Origin: Cephalopachus bancanus
Lineage: Eukaryota > Chordata > Mammalia > Primates > Tarsiidae
Assembly: GCA_027257055.1 (NCBI GenBank)
Contig: JAPVLO010000153.1
Location: 2,790,001-2,854,000, forward strand
Direction: 5' to 3'
DNA length: 64,000 nucleotides
Numbering within the stretch: the first letter of the stretch is position 1; each line of letters opens with the position of its first letter. Shown piece by piece: positions 20,899-32,900 of this stretch. Under the pieces are notes generated by a model. It was not told where the DNA came from, did not search any database, and saw only the letters and a program-made list of their open reading frames with translations. The position numbers were made by a program, and so were the translations under genes.

Positions 20899-21193
20899 TT
20901 TTTTTTTTTTTGAGTTGGAGTCTCACTCTGTTGCCCAGACTGGAGTGCAATGGCACACTCCTGGCCACCACAGCCTCGACCTACTGGGCTCCGGCGATCC
21001 TTCTGCCTCAGTCTTCCAAGTAGCTGGAACTACAGGCGCACGTTACCATGCCCGGCTAATTTTAAAAAATTTATTGTAGAGATGAGTCTCGCCAAGTCGT
21101 CCAGGCGGGTCTTGAACCCATTGGCTCAGGCAATTCACTCACCTCGGCCTCCCAAAGCATGGGATTACAGGCTGAGCCACCAAACCCGGCAAT
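20899..21193 (-). mobile_element. Alu-like 7SL-derived SINE
   Basis: It has the same dimeric architecture as 7916-8209 with a long T-run on the plus strand, and GAACTTTT on both sides (20891-20898 and 21194-21201) as a short TSD. It has fewer CpGs than the 7916 copy, so it is somewhat older. Confidence 0.85.
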
Positions 21194-21201
21194 GAACTTT
21201 T

Positions 21202-21893
21202 GACATTCTGAGAAGTCCTTGCTCTTTGAAAGAGAAAAGGTATCTTAAGTTGGGAAAATACATCTTTATTTTGATGAGTGAGGTAGAATTGGATGAGACC
21301 AAAGGTTTTAATTAATTCATACCATTGTGGGAACTCAGTGAAACCCTAAAAACTTCAAGACAACTATTTCCAAGTCCTTGTTCCTTATTAAGCTTTTAAG
21401 GATAAGTTTGACCCCTTGCATAAGGCTGTCTCCTGGACTTTAATATCAACTGCATAATACATCAGATATTGTGAAGTTTCTTCTTTTCCCTGAAATTCTG
21501 TTGAACCCAATGTCCTTGTCATTTATTGTGCAAGGTCTGGCTCTTCTCTCTGAATGTGGGAGACTTACTGGCTCTCTGTTTAACAAGTATACATTTGCAG
21601 ATTTTTAGTTGATTTTTATTTCCCTATGATAGGATTAAAATGATCAAATCATGAGACTAAAACAAATAAAAGAAAATAGACAAAGTAGTGGCAAAGAGAA
21701 AAACTAATATTGTAATTAGTAAGCAGAAAAGAAGCACGACTCTTTAAAAAAGACAACTTCCTTGGAATAGGTTGTGAAAGCAGCCACTCCAGAAACTAAC
21801 ACTCATATGCCCCAAACTAATAAAACTACTTCTCAGCTGTTTTTCATTAAAAAAAAAAAAATGAAAAGAAGAGATTGCAAAACAAAACAAAAC

Positions 21894-21948
<55 letters not shown>

Positions 21949-24429
21949 TACAAGTAACCACTATTGGACAAAGCTCCTGGCATTCTAAGCATTTCAGAAG
22001 AAATATACCATAGAAATGTTATAAATATCCCTAGTCTCAGCTCCTCACTCTCCTCCCAAATCCTTTATACCTCAGGATACATTAATACAAATTCCAGAGT
22101 TGTGGTGTGAGGTTTTTAAAATTTTAATCATTTGTAATTAGGGAGATGTCTTTGTTTAGTACAATCTGTCCAACCAGTATCTTATGTATGCCAGGAGTAG
22201 CCTGGCATCCCTGGGCCTTGTAATAGGGAGTCATAATTAGAACTAGATGAATCCCATTTAAAATAGTAGTCACATGTCAGGCCCACACCCTTGTTCTTGA
22301 AATTCAGAGAAAAGTAAAATTGGTACAAAAATAAATTTTCTTGAAGCATTTTCTCCCTGGACTTGACATTTTGGTGTTCTGGTTCTTTTGATGTTCAGCA
22401 TCAAATACTAAGAAGTAAGTAACAATGGGAGTCCTTCTGAGAACACCACATGAACATGTTAATTTGTAAAACATATGCTGCCAAATGCCCAGGAGTCAGC
22501 CATTTTAAACTTGTGAGGAGGGAGTGGTCGTTAAGCTCCTGGTCAGCAGCTATAACATCCATGACCCTGGTCTGTTAACTGGGGGTCTGAATTAGTAAAG
22601 GCACATCCCATTCAATGTGAAGGCTGTGTTCACATTTGGCAGTGGTTGAACAGCTCACTCATAGAAAGATTTGAACTTTATGTACATATGTGTGCTCTGT
22701 GTGCATCGTTTAAATATATTAATTGCAAATACAATGTGCCTGAGAACTTCAGAAGACAATGTTTTTTGAAAAAGGATAGAATGCCAGAACTAGAAGGGGC
22801 CTTAGAGTTCATTCAGTCAGGTAAAATAAACCTGATGTCACAAAAGGAGAAATGATTTGCCCAAGACACCACAGTTTTCTGCCACTTTCTGTTGAAAGCC
22901 TCATTGGGACTTCAGTGATTTTCTCTCTCTACTATACCATTGCCAACACTTTTTTTAAATGAGGAAGAAAAAAAGGCTGTGAATCAGGTTGCAGGATAGA
23001 TATGAAGATAATTAGTTGCTACAGAAAGAACTGCATTTATCAGGAGGAACTCTCATAGTGGTAGCATAAGATGGTCCTTCCCCTCACCCCAACTTGCCCA
23101 GCTGGGACCACCACTCTAAAGTGATTGCTGGTAGAGATAGTCTGCACTGTGTCCAGGGACATACATCTATTTTAGTTAATCCTCATGCTTACTCTCAGTT
23201 ACCAAGATATCTAAAGTTGTTTTTTCCTCCCAAGGGTCAGAAATGCTCACTCCCATTTAAAATTATTATTGTTTTTTAAGTTGACAGTTCCATATCCAAG
23301 ATTAGATAATAAAACTCTTTCCCAAGAGTCATAATACAAAAAAAGGTAAACCTTTCTCATGGCTCAGCATGGGATTCTGACTACTTTTTCAAAGACAGTG
23401 AACTAACAGTGAGATGGAGGGAGGAGTCATGAAAAACAAGCACAGACATGAAAGGTTAACAAGACTATCAGAAAAGTAATCTGGACCTAAGGTTTCATTC
23501 AGCATTTTTCTCAATCATGTGGCCTTTGACATATTTTTCCCACCAAATGTTAAAAAAAAAAGAAAAAAAAAGCATCTTCCATAACAGAGAGAAAAATATA
23601 TTTTCCAAAACATTAGGCAGAATGACTGGGGATCAAAGCAGTTCTTATGTTTTATAAATTACCAGTTCTTAATGGGTACTGGATTGAAGATACGGCTCCC
23701 TAGTGGAATTTGAGATTATTAAGTGAAGAACTTTTTTTTTTTTTTTGTCTCTAAAAAAATTTCACTGAAGTTGAATTCAAGGTCAAGATAACCCAGCATT
23801 ATCCTAAAATAAGTTAACTTCCTCAATCACTCTTTGTCTGAATGACTTTGAATAAAAATAATAATAGCATGCAATTTGTAAATAGATACTTTAGGAATCA
23901 CCAAAGATTTGAGGGACATAACCCTTTTTCTTTTAATATCAAAAACATCAGGAAAGAACTTGAATACAATCTCCCACTACCACAAATTATGTAATCAAAT
24001 GTCTCACATTTGGGGAAATCACAGGGGTCAGCATATCCTGAGTGCAATGGCTAAACCTCACCCTGAGAAAACTACCATTGTGATTGTGGTAACTCCCCTG
24101 CCAGTTAAGTATCACACATTAAGTTTCGTGAAAGAGAAAATTTAGGAAATTAATGGAATTAGCTGCCTTATCGTGTAAAGAACTACTATTGAGTGGTAGG
24201 AGAACAGGAATTATATAGAAGAAATATTCTTAAGTAGAGAATATTTTAGTTTGATGGCAAAAAAAAATGAATGAAATTTATCTTGATAAAGAAAATGAAA
24301 GAAATTGCAAAAAAACAGAATGATTTTTTTTTGGTTAGGATTAGAATACATGAAATATAGCAAGCATCTGAGACTATCTTCCAGTAAGAGATCATGGAAA
24401 GTATATATGCATAGCAGTAGAAGTTAAAA
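21202..24429. other. unannotated DNA, one microsatellite and a MIR-like relic
   Basis: There is a CA microsatellite at 21,898-21,943 (separate entry). About 22,770-22,880 (AGAACTAGAAGGGGCCTTAG to ATTTGCCCAAGACACCACAG) resembles a MIR/MIR3. No gene is supported in the remainder. Confidence 0.4.
21879..21943. repeat. (AAAAC)n followed by (CA)n microsatellite
   Basis: Four AAAAC-like units run into about 23 uninterrupted CA units, likely length-polymorphic. The frames on both strands over it are artefacts. Confidence 0.95.
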
Positions 24430-24590
24430 TAAAAGTTCTCATTAACTGGGCGTTTGCTATGGGCCAGACTCTGGGTTAAGAGTTTTACAAATGATATCTA
24501 ATTTAATGCTTAAAATAACAGAGTGAGTTAGGTGTTTTTACTTCAATTTTACAGATAAAAAAATGAAGACTAGCAACACATAGTCATCAT
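24430..24590 (+). repeat. MIR SINE
   Basis: TGGGCGTTTGCTATGGGCCA, ACAAATGATATCTAATTTAA, GAGTGAGTTAGGTGTTTTTA and ATTTTACAGATAAAAAAATG follow the 3' half of MIR. L1C begins just after it. Confidence 0.65.
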
Positions 24591-24597
24591 TAGACTT

Positions 24598-26209
24598 TGA
24601 AGCTAGAGCAATCAGAGAACAGAAGGCAATCAACAGATTTAATGCAATACCCATAAAATTACCAGCAACATTCTTCTCAGACATAGAAAAAACAACACAG
24701 GAATTCATATGGAAACACAAATGACCAAGAATAGCCAGAACAATCCTCAGCAAAAAAAAAAAAAAAAAAGCAGGTGGCATTACATTACCAGACTTTAAAC
24801 TTTACTATAAAACTACAATCATCAAAACAGCTTGGTATTGGTACAGGAAAAGGCATATAGACCAATGGAATAGAATTGAGATTCCAGAAGCAAAACCTCA
24901 ATTCCTCAACCAACTCGTCTTCGACAAAGCCTCCACCAGCTACCACTGGGGAGAGGAGAACCTATTCAGTAAATGGTGCTGGGAAAACTGACTGACTACA
25001 TGCAGAAGATTGAAGCAGGACCCCTATCTATCCCCATACATAAAAATTAACTCCAAATGATCAGAGACTTAAATGTAAAGCTTCAAACCATAAGAACCTT
25101 AGAAAATGAAGGACATACCCTCATGGAAATTGGAACTGGCATCCAATTCCTAAACAAAACCCAAAACCCACAGGCCATAAGAGATAAGATAGACAAGTGG
25201 GAGCTCCTCATTAAACTGACAAGCTTCTGCAAAGCCAAAGAAACCATCGAGAGAGCAGGGAGACAGCCTACAGATTGGGAAAGAGTATTTGCCAACTCTA
25301 GGTCTGATAAAAGCTTAACATCTTACATCTACAAGGAACTGAAATGTGCTGAAAAGAAAAAAACAAACAACCCCATTATAAAGTGGGCAAAAGATGTGAA
25401 TAGACACTTCTCAAAGGAAGACATCAGAGCAGCCAACAGACACATGAAAAAATGTTCAACCTCACTAATCATCAAGGAGATGCAAATCAAAACCACACTG
25501 AGATACCATCTAACTCCAGTCAGAATGGCAATTATCAATAACTCAAAAAATAACAGTTGCTGTAGAGGGTGTGGCGAAAAGGGAACACTTCTACAATTTT
25601 GGTGGGAGAGCAAACTAGTGCAATCTCTGTGGAAAATAGTATGGCGATTCCTAAAAACTCTAAATATTGACCTTCCATATGACCCCGCAATTCCCCTACT
25701 GGGAATATACCCTGAAGAACTCAAATCACTCTATCAGAAAGATACCTGCACACGTATGTTTATCACAGCATTGTTCACAATAGCAAGAACCTGGAACCAA
25801 CCATACTGTCCATCAGAAGAGGACTGGATTAAAAAAATGTGATACATATACACGATGGAATACTACGCAGACATAACAAAGAACAAAATCATGAATTTCA
25901 CAGCAACCTGGATGGAACTAGAGTCTATAATACTGAGTGATCTCTCACAGAAACAAAGATCTGAGTATCACATGTTCTCACTCATATAGTGGACCTTGAA
26001 CATCCAACGTAATATGATAAGAAAATGACTGACAGTGGTGGGAAACTATGGGGGGGAGAGGAAGGGAAATGGGATTAATGGTAGTAAGTATCTGCTTGAG
26101 GATGGGGAAACACCTCTTATCAAGAAGTATGCCTGAACGAAGCATATTTGTATACCTAACCCTTAACTGTACCGCACAATATCATAATAAAAATATTGAT
26201 AAAAAAAGA
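24598..26209 (+). mobile_element. 5'-truncated L1 with internal deletion ('L1C')
   Basis: It starts inside the RT region (GCTAGAGCAATCAGAGAA, equal to 34,894-34,912 in L1B), jumps at CAATC to sequence equal to about 35,651 in L1B, and then continues through the ORF2 C-terminus, the 3' UTR and an A-rich tail. The RT active-site FADD region is in the deleted part. No clear TSD was seen. Confidence 0.85.
25057..25842 (+). pseudogene. L1 ORF2 C-terminal open frame
   Basis: This is the longest open frame in the window (261 codons). It contains [40 protein letters not shown] and the cysteine-rich [20 protein letters not shown], then [20 protein letters not shown] and EDWIKKM before a stop. These are C-terminal ORF2p landmarks, thought to bind L1 RNA. 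The start methionine is internal to ORF2 and not a real start. The upstream endonuclease and RT are absent, so no function is expected. Confidence 0.85.
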
Positions 26210-27696
26210 TAAAACTAAACCCTTGTGTAGACTGTTTTAGAGGCCACACGCAGTGATTAGAACGCCTTGACTTTGGGCTTGATGTATAAGCGCTCTATTA
26301 TTACAGAATATTTAAGAATATCACAGAAAATGTTGGTTAAGTCACTTGATGAAATTAGCACTTAAAAAGTTATGATAGAAATCCTAGAATGAAATGAACG
26401 TAGGAAATTTCAATTCATCTATTTAACAGTCATTGATTAACTACTATGTGATTACTGTGTTAACTTCATGCCCTCTTGAGGCTCCTTTCTCAGCAGGGGA
26501 GATAGATCATACTGAGAGGTAGAGCCAGTGAGGTAGGGGTGAGTTGCTTTTTGACCAAGATGAGAAGGTGTTAGGCAGTTTCAATAAGAAAAAGACAAAT
26601 CACCCCAGAGGTGGTTTCTCAAACACTAAATATAACCCTATGTTAGTTGTACAAAAACTTTACAACTCTGTTTGGAACTAAACTTTAATTATAAGTTCCA
26701 AATTATTTTAATTAAATGTAGTTAATTGACCCCCACCCCAAAAAAAGAAGGCTTAGAAAGGTTAAATAACATGTCTAAAGTCTCTTAGAAAGTTAGACTG
26801 ATATGAGCTAAAATCTCCATACCGTTTTTACTTTAACAACTGGATTGCTGTTTCTGTATCCCTTGTCTCCCATACCTGTACCTTAAGAAAGTTCAAGCCA
26901 CACACCTATCAGAAATCTCTGTAAATATGGAAAATCTGACCAATTAATTTTAATTTATTTGGACTCAGTCCAATAGTTACTAATCAAAACACTGTAATCC
27001 TGAAATCAGATTGAAACTTAAAATACATTTAAATTAGATGAAATTTTGCACATATATATATAAATATACATAGTTTACTGTTTTAATAAAAGTGTTGCCT
27101 ATCTAAATTTTAATATTTTCAAGCATAAGTATATTTATGTGAGATCATTATTTTAAAAATATGCTTTTCATCTAGATTTAGTGTTTGCCAGTATAAGCAT
27201 ATTCATATTAGATTAACATTCCACTGGTTCAGATATTTGCTTCTGCTTTAGTGAATACCTGTTAGTCGCATTAGAGATCTGTTTTTGACATTTCTATTTA
27301 AGAAGCTCATTATTTGGCAAGTACGTTCTTAAAAGTGGCCAGTACAAGAACTATCTGTGTTTTAAACTGTCTGAACAAATGAGGTTGTTACCTTCCCATT
27401 TTTGGGAATGTAATTGGTTCAAGACTAAGCTTATAATTTATTTACAAGATGGTGGTTGACACCAGTTGTTTGATAAATGTCAATCTGATGAGAAAGCTGT
27501 TACCACCTAAAAAATATAGGTCAAAAATTCAAGAAAAGCACCGCTTTTTATATACCTTGTTGATACAGCTTGAACCAAAGGGCTCTCCTTTGGCTCTGGT
27601 GATGAGGTTTATGTTTCATCCTTAAAACTGATAGTATCCTCACCAACTGCCCATTCTTCACAGTCTTTCATAAGTTTGTAAACCCCTTGTCTAGTC

Positions 27697-27777
27697 AAAC
27701 ATGTTGGTAAGCAGGCAATCAAGCAAGCACATCATTGTGTTACAAAGATGGGCGATTGCCTGCTTATCAGTATGTTT
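27697..27777. repeat. hairpin-forming inverted repeat (24-bp stem)
   Basis: 27697-27720 and 27754-27777 can pair over all 24 positions as RNA (21 Watson-Crick, 3 G-U) with a 33-nt loop. The length suits a precursor-microRNA-like hairpin, but there is no expression or conservation evidence, and it could be a small palindromic repeat. Confidence 0.6.
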
Positions 27778-28007
27778 AAGCAGTCAATGGGGAGTCCAGA
27801 GTAGAGGGCAACTGAATCTCCCAAGAGGTCCTGGGTGAAAAGATCACAGAAGAAGTGCTATGTGTTCTGAGTTTGAAGGTTTTAGGGAAATGCATCATGA
27901 AGGCAAAACCTTGAATTAGAATAATTTGCTCTTGAGAAATTTGAATCGATAGTTATAGTTTTTATTTGTGTTTCCATTGGAAATTAATCTTTATTTGTCC
28001 TTTTCAG

Positions 28008-28768
28008 AAAACAGACTCATGGACTTTTTACCACCTATTCTGATTGAATGTATGTCAGGCATTCCCAGGCTTTGGCTTTTAAGTCCCTGCAATTCCATAA
28101 ACATTCCAACCCTTGGTGAATTGAATAAGGACCAGGCAGGGTGAACAATCAATGCCTGGAGGCAGTATCTCCATTTTCCACAGGCTGATTTTAGGAGCCA
28201 AGGAAATTCTGGAGGACTAGCCTCAGAAGTCAGCGTAATGCAAGTGAAAATGATATTAAATCTCTGCTAGCTCTCTGACCAATCTTTAAATCACTTCTTA
28301 TCCCAAGTCAGACCACTATAGCAAATAAACTAGAGTGTGAGCACTAAATCACCACATTTTCTTGGTTTAGCTTCAAAGTCTAATGATGACTGTGTGTTTC
28401 TACCCTATCATCACTGGCCTGGGAAATCTTGTGGGCATACTAAATTCTGGACTATGATTTGAGAGAAAGGTCATTATTATCTTATTAGCCATCAACTTCA
28501 TTTTGTAGGAATTGAAAGGGAATTATAAAACTTAGGAGGACATAAGACAGTTATTGGTAGCCTATGTAATAAACTTAAAGTTTGACATCATCTAAGATGG
28601 AGGGAGAAACATTTTTCTCTTGGGCTGAGTCTTCAACTAAGTTGTACTTAACTGTGTTTCTTTGTTTTTTTGTACAATGTAAATGCTTGTATATGAAACA
28701 CTTTCATGGGTGAATGTAGATACAGACAGCTGAATTACTGCTTGAATAAAATAGATTTTGGATAATGC
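28008..28768 (+). other. candidate 3'-terminal exon (speculative)
   Basis: A pyrimidine-rich acceptor-like TTTATTTGTCCTTTTCAG ends at 28007, and AATAAA (28745-28750) is followed by a GT-rich CGTGTGCTC about 25 nt on. Between them is repeat-free, 3'-UTR-like sequence. One frame is open for about 43 codons (NRLMDFLPPILIECMSGIPR at its start) before a stop. I recognise no protein in it. It could be a terminal exon of a lncRNA or gene, or chance. Confidence 0.25.
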
Positions 28769-28828
28769 ACAAATCGTGTGCTCTAGTTTCTTTTTTCAAA
28801 ACTGTTTTGTAACACACCTGTGTATCTT

Positions 28829-29119
28829 TTTTTTTTCTTGAGTTGGAGTCTTACTCTGTTGCCCAGACTGGAGGGCAGTGGCACTCTCCTGACCACCGTA
28901 GCCTTGACCTACTGGGCTCTGGTGATCCTTCCGCCTCAGCCTTCCAAGAAGCTGGAACTACAGGTGCATGCTACCACACCTAGCTAATTTTTTAAAATTA
29001 CTGTAGAGATGAGGTCTCTCCAAGTTGCCCAGCTGGGTCTTGAACCCATGGGCTCAGGCAATTCACTCACCTTGGCCTCCCAAAGCTCTGGGATTACAGG
29101 CTGAGCCACCGAGCCTGGC
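28829..29119 (-). mobile_element. Alu-like 7SL-derived SINE
   Basis: This dimeric Alu-type unit with a T-run on the plus strand is bounded by a perfect 16-bp TSD, CACACCTGTGTATCTT (28813-28828 and 29120-29135). Confidence 0.9.
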
Positions 29120-29135
29120 CACACCTGTGTATCTT

Positions 29136-30009
29136 AACTTCCCAGCTGAGAAGAGATGGATGTAAAATAGCAAAGATCTTGTTCTTTGTTCACACAGCAT
29201 TTCTGGCTTCAATTAATGCAGGCAATTAAAAGATTAAGTTGTCCAGTGATGTTAGTGAAGGAGATGGAGTGGGGAAGTAAGTAGGACACATTTGTCAGTA
29301 TGTGTTTTTTGCTTGGGATAAAAGTTCTTGAGAAACTGACATGTAAGTTGGAGGGTGCATTGTAGTATGCCTCTTGCTGAGTGTACCCTTACAATAATAA
29401 ATATATTATTGTATATATTTGCATATAAGATGTAGTAGAATTTTAAAAAGTGGAAAATCACTACTAAATGGATTTTCTTTTCAATGATTATGATTTCAGT
29501 TAAGAATATAGTCATATCTTTTCTATGAGGATTCTACAGGAAATAGGTTTTTAAAAAATATATAGTGATGTCTTAAAGTGAGCTTTGTGTCTCTGTATTT
29601 GTACAATCTGGGCTCATCTTTGGTAAATTACTTATTAATGGGTAAGACTTGGTCTTGATTCTAGCATCTGGAAAATAGCATTAACTTCAGGACTTTATGA
29701 AAAAAAAGAAAAAAAGTTGGAATTATACATAAAAGCAGTCTGGGATTTTGTTTGATATTCCTTTTTTTCTGTAAGTGGAAACACAGTCATTGGAAGATCT
29801 GTGTCTTAAAAATATGTGGTCTTTTGAGAAGGAACACTGCTATGTCAAGCATCATTTTTGAGAAGATAAAATTAGCAAAGTTTTGGTAGTTGTTTTAACC
29901 ACTCTGAGGACAAACTAATATTCCTCTTTCAATATATAATGCATGTTTACAAAAAGGCTTAACTAGTATATACTAAAGAATTGGAGTTGAGGGCCATGAA
30001 ACCTGAATT
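29136..30009. other. unannotated AT-rich DNA
   Basis: No gene or confident repeat is seen. Confidence 0.4.
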
Positions 30010-30121
30010 TTATTCATGAATTAATTTATCAAATATTTGTTGGGTCCCTCTTACATGTTCTGTATTGTGGAAATAAGGATGGATCAGATTAGTTTCCATC
30101 TTTGAAAGCAGTACAATCTGG
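30010..30121 (+). repeat. L2 LINE 3' fragment, split by L1B
   Basis: ATTAATTTATCAAATATTTG, TACATGTTCTGTATTGTGG, and CCATCTTTGAAAGCAGTACA follow an L2 3' end. The sequence resumes after L1B at 37,913 (TGGATTATAATG), as expected for one L2 split by the insertion. Confidence 0.5.
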
Positions 30122-31859
30122 GGGTTCTGGAAAGATGGCAACGGCATAGATGGAACCATGAGATTCTCTGAAAGTGAGTTCCCAAAAGGCTCTTACTTTC
30201 CTTCCCCCACCCCCCTGCCCACCAAAGGCTGCACCAGTCTGAGGCCCAGAGACCCTCTGTCCCATGTGAGGCTGGCTATTGAAGCCCCCTGGATGCTGCT
30301 GCTCCACCGTAGGTGGCCCCAGGCCCAGCTACATGGAAACCCCAGCTCCCTCTCTGGCTACAATGTTTCACCCTGTGGAGGTCCTTGGATACTGCCTTGT
30401 GGAGATCTGGGTTCCCTTGCTGGCTACACTGATCCATCCAGCACCCAGTCGCTGCTGGCTCCCTCCCTGACTGGGCTCCCAGCCCAGCGACCTGGTGCTC
30501 ACTCCTCAGAGTTCCGGCTCCCTGCCCTGGGTTCTGGACCCCTGTTCAGCCCTGTTTCGGGCTGCCATCACTCAGGGAGGCACTGGGCGCTGCCCCTCAG
30601 AGATACCAGCTCCACTTCTAGCTGAGGTGCCCTGTGCAGGGCCCAGAGCCACCTTTGCCACTGACCACCTGCCCTTCAGAGCTCTGGTCGTGTTCTCGCT
30701 CTGGCTGAGGCACCTAGCATGAGACCTCATGGTTGTGTAAGGAAACAGTATATCTTAAGGAGGTGCTGACCAGTCACTCTCAGCTCTCAGCTCCAGCTCC
30801 CTCCTCCACCCCAGGTTGCTGGTGGCACACCAGACCCAGCACCCAGCTGTGCCACTGATCCCCTGTGCCTGATATGCCACCACAACCCATCATATGGATC
30901 ACCCACAGACCCGGATGAGCGGAGAGAAAGCACGGGTGGAGAGAAAAGATCCGCAAAACAGGAGCTGCCCATCTCAGTCATTTTCCAGGCAGAGATTTGC
31001 ATTGCCCTGCTCACCTATGAGCAGCCTCCACTTTGGTTTCTAAGGTAACGTCACTAAACACGAGACAAAAGCCCCTCCCTAAGCTGAATCAGATACAGGT
31101 AACTCAGCGATCACAGACCTCTCAGGTAGCAAGCCTGCAATGAAAGCAAAGGGGAGAGACTAGTGATCAGAGCTGAAGAGAATTTAGACACAGGAAAGAT
31201 TCCAGAGTTAGTCTGGTTTCTTATTTTGACTGTTGTTTTTATGGTTTTGACTGTTTGTTTTGCTCACTTTTGTTTGCTTTTTGATTTAGACTACCTGTTT
31301 GTGTTGGGGAAAAATGCATCAAAAGGCTTGATTTTATTGGACTGTCTTTGTGGGATTACCAGTATGCTTTAGGGAATTTTGTTTGTGTGTCTGTTTTTCA
31401 CTCTATTCTGGCCTTGTGTCTCTTTTTCACCCATTAGTTGGTATGTATGTCTATTTTCTGTCTCACTCTTCTCTCTTTCTAACTTCCTCTTGACAACCCC
31501 TTCTTCCATTATTTTCTTTTTTCATACCTCCTTTTTTTCCAGGGAGAAAACCTATACCCCGCTGCATGGACAGATTGTAAGACAGTGGAAAATAAGTTCC
31601 AGTGTGCCCATACACCTGTTGGTGGATACTGGGATCAGCAGATAGATTCTGAATCACAGCTTCCCCCTCAATTAAACCTCAAAACTACAAAAAGTACAAC
31701 CCCCAGCCCACACTCCTGCTTCAAAAGTGAACAAAGCCAGAGGACCCTCATAGGGAAGAACAGGAGATTGAACAAAAGAAGTAAAAGCAACCCCACCTCC
31801 CCTGAAAAACAGAATTAAAGAAGGGGAGGGAAAGGGAGAGAGAGAAAAATCTGTACAAA
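30122..31859 (+). promoter_or_regulatory. L1B 5' UTR / internal promoter region
   Basis: It begins GGGTTCTGGAAAGATGGCAA, the L1 'AAGATGGC' start style. 30,290-30,720 is GC-rich and built of degenerate repeats around a CTCAGAG...CTGGCT...GGCACC theme. From about 30,800 it matches L1A's 5' UTR. The open frames here (30,158-30,625 and others) have no homology I recognise and follow from the GC-rich composition. Confidence 0.7.
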
Positions 31860-32751
31860 TGAAGAAAAACCAAAAGAAGAATATAGGTCTCTCCTAGATC
31901 CCTGGAAGGGCAGACACTGAGAAAACTGACTTCGGAATGCAAACAACGAAGAGCCCCCAGAATGACTGGTCTCAAACTACAAACCTAGATATCAAGACAT
32001 TAATGGAGAGATTAAAAGAATTGAGGGGAGACAAGAAGAAACTAGGAAGGAGTTGGTAACTGAGATAACAGGAATAAAGAATACTGTGAATGAAATAAAT
32101 AACAAACTGATAAGCATGGAAAGCAGAATTAGCCAAGCAGAAGAAAGAATCTCAGAACTTGAGGATTAAAATATAGAACTAACCCAAACTGTGAGAAACA
32201 TAGAAAAGAAGTTCAAATAGACAGAACAAAACCTTCAAGAGATGAACAATTACTTAAAGAGACCAAATTTAAGAGTAATTGGACTTCCTGAAACAGAAAG
32301 AGAAACAGAAGCTACCTTGGAACAAACATTCCATGAGATTATTGAAGAAAACTTCCCTCATCTCATCAGTGATGCAAAAATTCAAATGTAGGACATTCAG
32401 AGAACCCCTGCAAGACAACAAATGAGAAGACCAACTCCCAGACACATAATAATTCACCTAAAAAGAGTAGGTATAAAAGAAAAAATCCTAAAAGCAGCAA
32501 GAGAAAATGGCCAGATCACCTACAATGGAAGACCAATTAGAATAGCAGCAGATTTATCTACAGAAACCCTTCAGGCTAGGAGAGCTTGCAGCCCTATCTT
32601 CAATGTTCTAAAAGATAAACAATTTCAAACCAAGAATAACCTACCCAGCCAAGCTAAGCTTCATCAGCGAGGGAGAATTAAAATCTTTCCCAGATATCCA
32701 ATCCCTAAGAACTTATGCTGCCACCAGACCACCTCTACAAGAAACACTTAA
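31860..32751 (+). pseudogene. L1 ORF1 (RNA-binding protein), degraded
   Basis: The ATG at 31,860 starts MKKNQKKNIGLS but meets a stop at once. Coiled-coil-like coding continues to a stop in AGGATTAAAATAT near 32,160. The piece at 32,422-32,751 keeps PTPRHIIIHLKRVGIKEKIL and GRPIRIAADLSTETLQARRA, the C-terminal chaperone domain, and ends through a frameshift. It is homologous to L1A ORF1 and is not translatable as a whole. Confidence 0.85.
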
Positions 32752-32900
32752 GAAAGTACTAAATACAGAAGAAAAGGAAAAAAGAACAACAACAGTCTTC
32801 ACAAGAGTACAGGAAAAAGAGTAAAACACACACGAACCAACCCCCAAACCAAAAGAAAGACAACAAAGAGGAACAACAACAACAACTCTATAAGAACTTT

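Larger units (their letters stand above)
26210..28812. other. repeat-poor stretch with hairpin and possible terminal exon
   Basis: About 2.6 kb with little recognisable repeat, apart from a weak MIR-like piece at about 26,740-26,830. It holds a 24-bp-stem inverted repeat (27,697-27,777) and an acceptor-like and poly(A)-signal pair (28,007 and 28,745). Confidence 0.5.

Noticed and set aside
21898..21943. CRISPR-like or other spaced repeat array
   Set aside because: Simple CA microsatellite without spacers; no CRISPR structure anywhere and the DNA is mammalian.
25057..25842. Longest open frame as a host gene
   Set aside because: All recognisable motifs belong to the L1 ORF2 C-terminus; it is truncated and inside L1C.
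30158..30625. 155-codon proline/serine-rich open frame
   Set aside because: It lies wholly in the GC-rich L1B 5' UTR, has no domain and overlaps other long frames on both strands.
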